Assembly (NCBI GenBank): GCA_035695825.1
Contig: DASRRH010000034.1
Coordinates: forward strand, 62,001-126,000
Origin: JAKEFM01 sp035695825
GTDB lineage: Bacteria; Planctomycetota; UBA1135; JAKEFM01
Reading direction: 5' to 3'
DNA: 64,000 nt
In this document: in pieces, positions 59,290 through 64,000 of the stretch
Position numbering within the stretch: position 1 is the stretch's first letter
Layout of the letters: every line of letters begins with the position of its first letter
Made by a program: the position numbers and the translations under genes
Notes under the pieces: generated by a model
Databases searched by the model: none
What the model was told of the DNA's origin: nothing
The model's input: the letters and a program-made list of their open reading frames with translations, nothing else

Positions 59290-59473
59290 GGCGCAACCTC
59301 CTCCCAGCCGGGACCGTCGTGCCGGCCGGAAGATCTCGGACTTGCCGACGGGGATTCTAGGACACGTCCTGCCTCCGCAGCAGGGGGTTCCCTCCGCGAT
59401 TCCCCGGAGGTCCCCTCCGGAGAAGTACGGATTCCAGGCTCCGAGGCCGTCGTCTACCTTCCCCGACGTTCGC

Positions 59474-60784
59474 ATGGCCTCCCTCCTCTGTCTCGGGGTC
59501 AGCCATCGGACGGCCCCGGTTGCGTTGCGCGAGCGGCTCGCCTATCCGCCCGCCGCGGCCGGCGACGCCCTCGCGCGTCTCGCAAGGGGGGAACTCGACG
59601 CCTCTCCCGCCCTCGCCGAGGTCGCCGTCCTCTCGACCTGCAACCGGACGGAGGTCTACGCGGTGCCGCGGTCGGCCGAAGGGGACGCCGACTCGCTCGC
59701 GGAGGCGGTCGCGGCATTCGTCGCGGCGACGCGGGGCATGGAGGCCGGGACCTTCCGGGCCCACGCGTGCCAAGTCTCGGGGCGCGAGGCCCTGCGGCAC
59801 CTCTGCCGGGTCGCGGCGGGGCTCGAATCGATGGTGCTCGGCGAGTTCGAGATCCTGGGACAGGTCACGACCGCCTCGGAGATCGCGCGGGGCGCGGGGG
59901 CGCTCGGGCCCGTCCTCGAGGAGGCCTTCCGCGCCGCCCTCCGGGCGGGCCGGCGCGCGCGGGCCGAGACCGCGATCTCCCGCAATCCCCACAGCGTCCC
60001 CTCCGAGGCGGTGGCGCTCGTCGTGGAGGCGGTGGGAGATCTCGCGGATCGCCGCATCCTCGTCCTCGGGTCGGGAGAGGTGGCCCGTCTCGCCGGGACC
60101 GCCCTCCGCAAACGCGGAGCCCGGTCCCTCGCCGTCGTGAGCCGAGTCGAGGCCCACGCGCGCGAGCTCGCGCAGGCGTGGGGCGCCGAGGTCCTGCCGC
60201 GGGAGCGGCTGGCGGAAGCCCTCGAGTCGGCGGACGTCGCGATCTGCTCGACTTCCGCTCCGCATCCGGTCGTGACGGAGGACCTCCTCCGGCGGACCCA
60301 GGCGGCGCGTCCGGGCCGCCCGCTCCTCCTCGTCGACCTCGCCGTGCCGCGGAACGTCGAGGCCTCCGCGGGGACCGTGCCGGGAGTGGCCCTGATCGAC
60401 CTCGACCATCTCCGCGCGCGCCTCGACGGCCACCTCGCCGACCGGCGCGAGGAGGTCCCGCGCGTCGAGCGCATCGTCGAGGAGGAGGTCCAAGGGTTCG
60501 AGGAGCGACGCCGCGAGGCGGAGCTGCGCCCGTTCTTTTCGCAGGTCCGCCGCCGGCTCGACGACATCCGCCGCCGGGAGCTCGACCGCGCCCTCGGGGA
60601 CCTGCGCGACCTCCCCCCCGGGGCGCGGGAGAGGATCGCCCACTTCTCCGAATCGCTCCTGAAGAGAATCCTCCACGCCCCGACGGCGCGCCTGCGGAGC
60701 GAGCCCGACCCCGACCGGAGCGCCCTCCTCGTCCGCGTCGCGCGCGAGCTGCTCGAGATCCCGTGCGGGAACGGGGGGCCTTGA
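59474..60784 (+). CDS. hemA: Glutamyl-tRNA reductase
   Basis: This 436-residue enzyme reduces glutamyl-tRNA to glutamate-1-semialdehyde, the first step of C5-pathway tetrapyrrole synthesis. It starts MASLLCLGVSHRTAPVALRE. The catalytic cysteine is Cys56 in LSTCNRTEVY. GLESMVLGEFEILGQV and the NADPH-binding ILVLGSGEVARL are present, and the C-terminal dimerisation domain is complete. It heads the haem operon and is coupled to hemC by a TTGA overlap. The 184-base divergent gap before it should carry the operon promoter. Confidence 0.97.
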   Translation: MASLLCLGVSHRTAPVALRERLAYPPAAAGDALARLARGELDASPALAEVAVLSTCNRTEVYAVPRSAEGDADSLAEAVAAFVAATRGMEAGTFRAHACQVSGREALRHLCRVAAGLESMVLGEFEILGQVTTASEIARGAGALGPVLEEAFRAALRAGRRARAETAISRNPHSVPSEAVALVVEAVGDLADRRILVLGSGEVARLAGTALRKRGARSLAVVSRVEAHARELAQAWGAEVLPRERLAEALESADVAICSTSAPHPVVTEDLLRRTQAARPGRPLLLVDLAVPRNVEASAGTVPGVALIDLDHLRARLDGHLADRREEVPRVERIVEEEVQGFEERRREAELRPFFSQVRRRLDDIRRRELDRALGDLRDLPPGARERIAHFSESLLKRILHAPTARLRSEPDPDRSALLVRVARELLEIPCGNGGP

Positions 60785-61710
60785 AGGAGGGCGTCGGGCG
60801 GCCCCTGCGGGTGGGCACCCGCTCCTCGCGGCTCGCGCGGTGGCAGGCCGCGCGGGTGGCGGAGGCGCTGCGCGGGCGCTCTGGGATCGCCTGCGTGGAG
60901 GTGCTCGTGGCGACGGAGGGAGACCGCAGGCTCGACCGCTCCCTTCCCGAGATCGGGGGGAAGGGGGTGTTCACGGAGGCCCTCGAGCGCTCGCTCCGAG
61001 GGCGCTCGATCGACCTCGCCGTGCACTCCCTGAAGGACCTCCCGATCGAGGAACTCCCCGACCTGGTTCTCGTCGCCGTGTTCGACCGCGCCGACCCCCG
61101 CGACGTCCTGATCGCGCCCGGTGGGAGGACGCTCGCGGCGCTCCCGCGGGGCTGCCGGATCGGAACCTCGAGCGTCCGGAGGATGGCGCAGCTGCGGGCT
61201 GCGCGGCCGGACGTCGAGGTCGTCCCGCTCCGGGGGAACGTCGACACGCGCGTCCGCAAGGCCCTCGACGGGGTGGTCGACGCGGCGGTCCTCGCGGCCG
61301 CCGGGGTCCTGCGCCTCGGCCTCGGCGAGGCGGTCTCGGAGGTTCTCTCCCCGGAGGTCATGCTCCCCGCGCCGGGGCAGGGGGCGCTCGCCGTCCAGTG
61401 CCGGAGGGACGACCTCCCAGCGCGGGAGGCGCTCGCCCTCCTCGACGATCCCCTCGCCCGCGCCGCCACGACCGCCGAGCGCGCGTTCCTCGCCGCCCTC
61501 GGTGGAGGGTGTCTCGCGCCTGTCGCGGCCCTCGCCCGCCCGACCGACGGGGTCGGGAGCGACCTCGACCTGGTCGGGCTCGTCCTCTCCCCCGACGGGG
61601 CGCGGAAGGTGCGAGTCGAAGGGCGCGCTCCCGTGGGCGAGGCGAAGTCGCTCGCGGCGCGGTTGGCGGCGGAGGCCCTCGCCCGCGGGGCGAAGGATCT
61701 CCTCGAGTGA
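60781..61710 (+). CDS. hemC: Porphobilinogen deaminase (hydroxymethylbilane synthase)
   Basis: This 309-residue enzyme polymerises four porphobilinogens. The start is TTG at 60781, overlapping the hemA stop as TTGA, and conserved sequence begins at PLRVGTRSSRLA. Asp86 in HSLKDLP is the catalytic aspartate, and Cys244 in GGGCLAPVAA binds the dipyrromethane cofactor. GTSSVRRMAQLRA and LRGNVDTRVRK bind substrate. Its length is normal. It is coupled to hemD by a GTGA overlap. Confidence 0.97.
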   Translation: MKEGVGRPLRVGTRSSRLARWQAARVAEALRGRSGIACVEVLVATEGDRRLDRSLPEIGGKGVFTEALERSLRGRSIDLAVHSLKDLPIEELPDLVLVAVFDRADPRDVLIAPGGRTLAALPRGCRIGTSSVRRMAQLRAARPDVEVVPLRGNVDTRVRKALDGVVDAAVLAAAGVLRLGLGEAVSEVLSPEVMLPAPGQGALAVQCRRDDLPAREALALLDDPLARAATTAERAFLAALGGGCLAPVAALARPTDGVGSDLDLVGLVLSPDGARKVRVEGRAPVGEAKSLAARLAAEALARGAKDLLE

Positions 61711-62483
61711 AGACGCTCGAGGGGAGACGCGTCCTCGTGACCCGCCCGCGGGATCAGGCGGAGGCGCTCCGCGAGGCCCTCGAGGCCGAGGGGGCGACCG
61801 CGGTCCTCTTCCCGACGATCGACGTCCGCCCGCTCGAGGACCTCTCCGCGCTCGACGCGGCGATCGAGCGGCTCGCCGGGTTCGACTGGATCGCGTTCGC
61901 GAGCGCGAATGGCGTCGAGGTCTTCTTCGACCGCTTCGAGTCGGCGAACTTGCCCGCCTCCGTGCGGGTCGCCGCGGTCGGCCCGGCGACCGCACGGGCG
62001 ATCCGCGAGCGGGGCGCGCGGGTGGACCTCGTCGCGTCGGAGCACCGCGGCGGGCGCCTCGCCGAGGAGATGCCGGCGGTGAGGGGCGCCCGGGTCCTTC
62101 TTCCGCGCGCCGCGAGGAGCCGGGAGGAACTCGCCGGGGGGCTGCGCCGCCGCGGCGCGATCGTCGTGGAGGTCCCCGTGTACGAGACGCTCCCAGCGGT
62201 GCCGGATCCGGGGGGGCTTCGCGAGCTCGAACGCGGCGTCGACGCGGCGACCTTCACGAGCGCCTCGACCGTCCGGAACTTCTTCGTCCTGCTCGGCGAC
62301 TCCGCGAGGGGGCTCCTCGAGGGGGCGCTCGTCGCCTGCATCGGGCCGAGCACCGCGGAGGAGGCGCGAGGGCTCGGACTCCCCGTCGACGTGGAGCCCG
62401 AGGAATCGACGGTCACGGGGCTCGTCGCGGCGCTCGCGAAGCGCGCCGCGTCGGGGGCCGCCCGCGGGAGGGGGGGACCTTGA
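61707..62483 (+). CDS. hemD: Uroporphyrinogen-III synthase
   Basis: This 258-residue protein closes and inverts ring D of hydroxymethylbilane to give uroporphyrinogen III. The family is divergent, but position and motifs agree: RRVLVTRPRDQAEALREALE at the N-terminus, IAFASANGVEVFFDR near residue 70, and the late ATFTSASTVRNFFVLLG and ACIGPSTAEEARGLGL. It starts with GTG overlapping hemC and ends overlapping the TTG start of hemB. Confidence 0.95.
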   Translation: MKTLEGRRVLVTRPRDQAEALREALEAEGATAVLFPTIDVRPLEDLSALDAAIERLAGFDWIAFASANGVEVFFDRFESANLPASVRVAAVGPATARAIRERGARVDLVASEHRGGRLAEEMPAVRGARVLLPRAARSREELAGGLRRRGAIVVEVPVYETLPAVPDPGGLRELERGVDAATFTSASTVRNFFVLLGDSARGLLEGALVACIGPSTAEEARGLGLPVDVEPEESTVTGLVAALAKRAASGAARGRGGP

Positions 62484-63493
62484 TCGATCGTCCCCGGCGA
62501 CTCCGGTTCAGCCCCTCGATCCGCCGCCTCGTGCGCGAGACGAGCGTCGAGGCCGGCGACCTCGTCTACCCCCTGTTCGTCACGGACGCGTCGGCGAAGC
62601 CCCGCCCGATCTCCTCGATGCCCGGGATCTCCCAGTGGCCCGTCGAGCGGATCGGGGAGGAGGCGGCATCGGCCGCCGAGCTCGGGATCCCCGCCGTCCT
62701 CCTCTTCGGCATCCCCGCCGCGAAGGACGCGACCGGGAGCGGCGGCTTCGCCGAGGAGGGCGTCGTCCAGCGCGCCGTCCGCGCGATCAAGCGCGCCGCG
62801 CCGCGGCTCCTCGTCTTCACGGACGTCTGCCTCTGCGAGTACACCGATCACGGGCACTGCGGGCTGCTGAACGGCTCCTCGCCGGACCTCCTCCGCAGGG
62901 AGCTCCCGGAGGGCTACCTCCTGAACGACGAGAGCGTCGAGGTGCTCGCGCGCGTGGCGGTCTCGCAGGCGCGGGCGGGCGCGGACGCCCTCGCCCCGTC
63001 CGCGATGCTCGACGGCATGGTGGCGGGGATCCGCGCCGCGCTCGACGGGAAGGGGTTCGCGCACTTGCCCATCCTTTCCTACTCCGCGAAGTACGCCTCC
63101 GGGTTCTACGGCCCCTTCCGGGAGGCGGCGGAGGGCGCGCCCAAGCGCGGGGACCGCAGCTCCCACCAGATGGACCCGGGGAACGCGCGGGAGGCGCTGA
63201 AGGAGAGCGCCCTCGACGTCGCGGAAGGGGCGGACCTGCTCATGGTGAAGCCGGCGCTCCCCTACCTCGACGTCGTGCGCGCGACGCGGGAGCGATTCCC
63301 CGACCGGCCGCTCGCCGCCTACAACGTGAGCGGGGAGTACGCGATGGTGAAGGCCGCCGCCGAGCGCGGCTGGATCGACGAGCGCCGCGCGGTGCTGGAG
63401 ATCCTGACCGGGATCCGCCGGGCGGGGGCGGATCTCGTCGTCACCTACCACGCGAAGGACGCCGCCCGCTGGCTCGCCGAGGAGAGGGAATGA
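62480..63493 (+). CDS. hemB: Delta-aminolevulinic acid dehydratase (porphobilinogen synthase)
   Basis: This 337-residue enzyme condenses two 5-aminolevulinates. The start is TTG at 62480 (TTGA overlap with hemD). The active-site lysines are Lys204 in YSAKYASGFYGPF and Lys257 in LMVKPALPYLD. The metal site is the cysteine type: Cys117, Cys119 and Cys127 in DVCLCEYTDHGHCG, so it is a zinc-dependent form. Its place after hemD completes the steps from 5-aminolevulinate to uroporphyrinogen III in one operon, with hemL not in view. Confidence 0.97.
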   Translation: MIDRPRRLRFSPSIRRLVRETSVEAGDLVYPLFVTDASAKPRPISSMPGISQWPVERIGEEAASAAELGIPAVLLFGIPAAKDATGSGGFAEEGVVQRAVRAIKRAAPRLLVFTDVCLCEYTDHGHCGLLNGSSPDLLRRELPEGYLLNDESVEVLARVAVSQARAGADALAPSAMLDGMVAGIRAALDGKGFAHLPILSYSAKYASGFYGPFREAAEGAPKRGDRSSHQMDPGNAREALKESALDVAEGADLLMVKPALPYLDVVRATRERFPDRPLAAYNVSGEYAMVKAAAERGWIDERRAVLEILTGIRRAGADLVVTYHAKDAARWLAEERE

Positions 63494-63496
63494 GTC

Positions 63497-64000
63497 GTGG
63501 CTGAACCGACGCCCCAGACGATCAACCACTTCGCCCTCTACTCGTTCGGGGAGGCCTACTGGAAGCTTCCCTCGGAAGAGCGAGCGAAAGTCCGCGGCTC
63601 GTGGCTGAGGCGGATGAGGGAAGTGGGGACCGCCCTCCACCTCTACCAAGTCTTCCCGACGGAGGCGGAGGCGGACCTCCTCGTCTGGACCGCCCGTCCC
63701 GCGGAGACCCCGGACGTCGCGCGCGGATTCTTTGCCGCCTACGCCGCGGCCTGCGCGGAGCTCCGCCCCCACGCGCGGATCCGGGAGGCGTTCTGGGGGT
63801 TCACCCGCCCCTCGCCGTACACGAAGACGCGCTCGACCCAGGAGGCCGACCCCTTCGGGAAGGAGCGCAAGCCCTACCTGGTCCTCTACCCCTTCGTGAA
63901 GACGCACGCGTGGTACCAGAAAGGGAGGGAGGAGCGGGGGGCGATGATGATGGACCACGTCAAGGTGGGGAAGGGCTATCCCGAGATCCTGCAGCTCCTC
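63497..64000 (+). CDS. hemQ: Chlorite-dismutase-family protein, probable coproheme decarboxylase, cut by right edge
   Basis: A GTG at 63497, three bases after the hemB stop, opens a frame that runs to the right edge (168 codons). Motifs of the chlorite dismutase/HemQ family are present: NHFALYSFGEAYWKLP, LHLYQVFPTEAEADLLVWT, and near the end YPFVKTHAWYQKG followed by ERGAMMMDHVKVGKGY. HemQ converts coproheme to haem b by oxidative decarboxylation in the coproporphyrin-dependent pathway. Position in a hem operon favours HemQ over chlorite dismutase. The C-terminus is missing. Confidence 0.9.
   Translation, partial: MAEPTPQTINHFALYSFGEAYWKLPSEERAKVRGSWLRRMREVGTALHLYQVFPTEAEADLLVWTARPAETPDVARGFFAAYAAACAELRPHARIREAFWGFTRPSPYTKTRSTQEADPFGKERKPYLVLYPFVKTHAWYQKGREERGAMMMDHVKVGKGYPEILQLL

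Noticed and set aside
1..64000. tRNA or rRNA genes, CRISPR arrays, insertion sequences, prophage genes or defence islands
   Set aside because: Reading both strands I saw no T-loop consensus in a cloverleaf context, no regularly spaced repeats, no transposase, integrase or phage structural protein. A covariance-model scan would be needed to exclude a tRNA fully.

Overview
The window is a very GC-rich (about 70% or more by eye) bacterial chromosome segment with dense genes, many lipoprotein signal peptides, and many secreted proteins of the FG-GAP/VCBS, kelch, NHL, DUF1080, YceI and DUF4097 types. Several secreted proteins share an apolar C-terminal style familiar from Planctomycetota. Together with the formylglycine-enzyme-like lipoprotein, a HemQ-type haem enzyme and a deiodinase-like selenoprotein, this makes a planctomycete or close relative the best guess. 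No rRNA or other taxonomic marker is present, so this is inference. I saw no insertion sequence, CRISPR array, prophage, tRNA or rRNA.

Layout. 1-2114: the start of a large Ig-like repeat lipoprotein (minus strand) behind a c-di-GMP-I (GEMM) riboswitch. 2121-3619: a small lipoprotein and a trypsin-like protease. 3646-10801: a minus-strand run with a 1219-residue metallopeptidase/DUF1080-like/thioredoxin-like fusion, a DUF885 protein and a polytopic GT-C-like membrane protein. 10920-13144: a BlaI/BlaR-type sensor operon with a perfect palindromic operator. 13185-15928: kelch and NHL propeller proteins. 16058-20472: a plus-strand operon of two DUF1080 paralogues, a double-YceI protein and a small membrane protein. 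20475-26111: FGE-like lipoprotein, ApbE, an FG-GAP protein and alanine racemase. 26144-27567: Hsp20, then an RRM RNA-binding protein with an elaborate leader and 3' end. 27611-36283: two thioredoxin-fold proteins, a NYN-domain protein and several poorly known secreted proteins. 36911-41176: a trehalose cluster (DUF5752, TreT-like, OtsB, OtsA). 41194-43449: a DUF4097 lipoprotein and a VapBC-like pair whose toxin is broken. 43886-51856: metallopeptidase, VOC protein, retropepsin/PDZ protein, secreted propeller protein, EF-hand/deiodinase selenoprotein and a Tat-exported amidase. 51858-52605: a second RRM gene with the same leader and 3' architecture as the first. 52602-59289: fatty-acid-hydroxylase-like protein and structural or hypothetical proteins. 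59474-64000: a haem operon, hemA-hemC-hemD-hemB-hemQ, cut by the right edge.

The strongest new observations are four. (1) An in-frame UGA at 49687-49689 in the deiodinase motif FGSFT-U-PPF of an EF-hand lipoprotein, followed by a hairpin with a GGUC apical loop like a bacterial SECIS. (2) A second likely selenocysteine UGA at 28459-28461, where a redoxin's C-terminal PYG-C motif would be, also followed by a SECIS-compatible hairpin. (3) Two unlinked RRM genes that share a promoter, a +1 sequence box, an early intrinsic terminator in the 5' leader, and a two-hairpin 3' end with identical 23-nt spacing, suggesting conserved attenuation control. (4) The GEMM-I riboswitch in front of a surface-type repeat protein.

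Operons are tightly packed and coupled. Stop/start overlaps of the form NTGA recur, using ATG, GTG, TTG and apparently CTG as starts. Many long antisense frames are by-products of GC-rich codon use and were left out.
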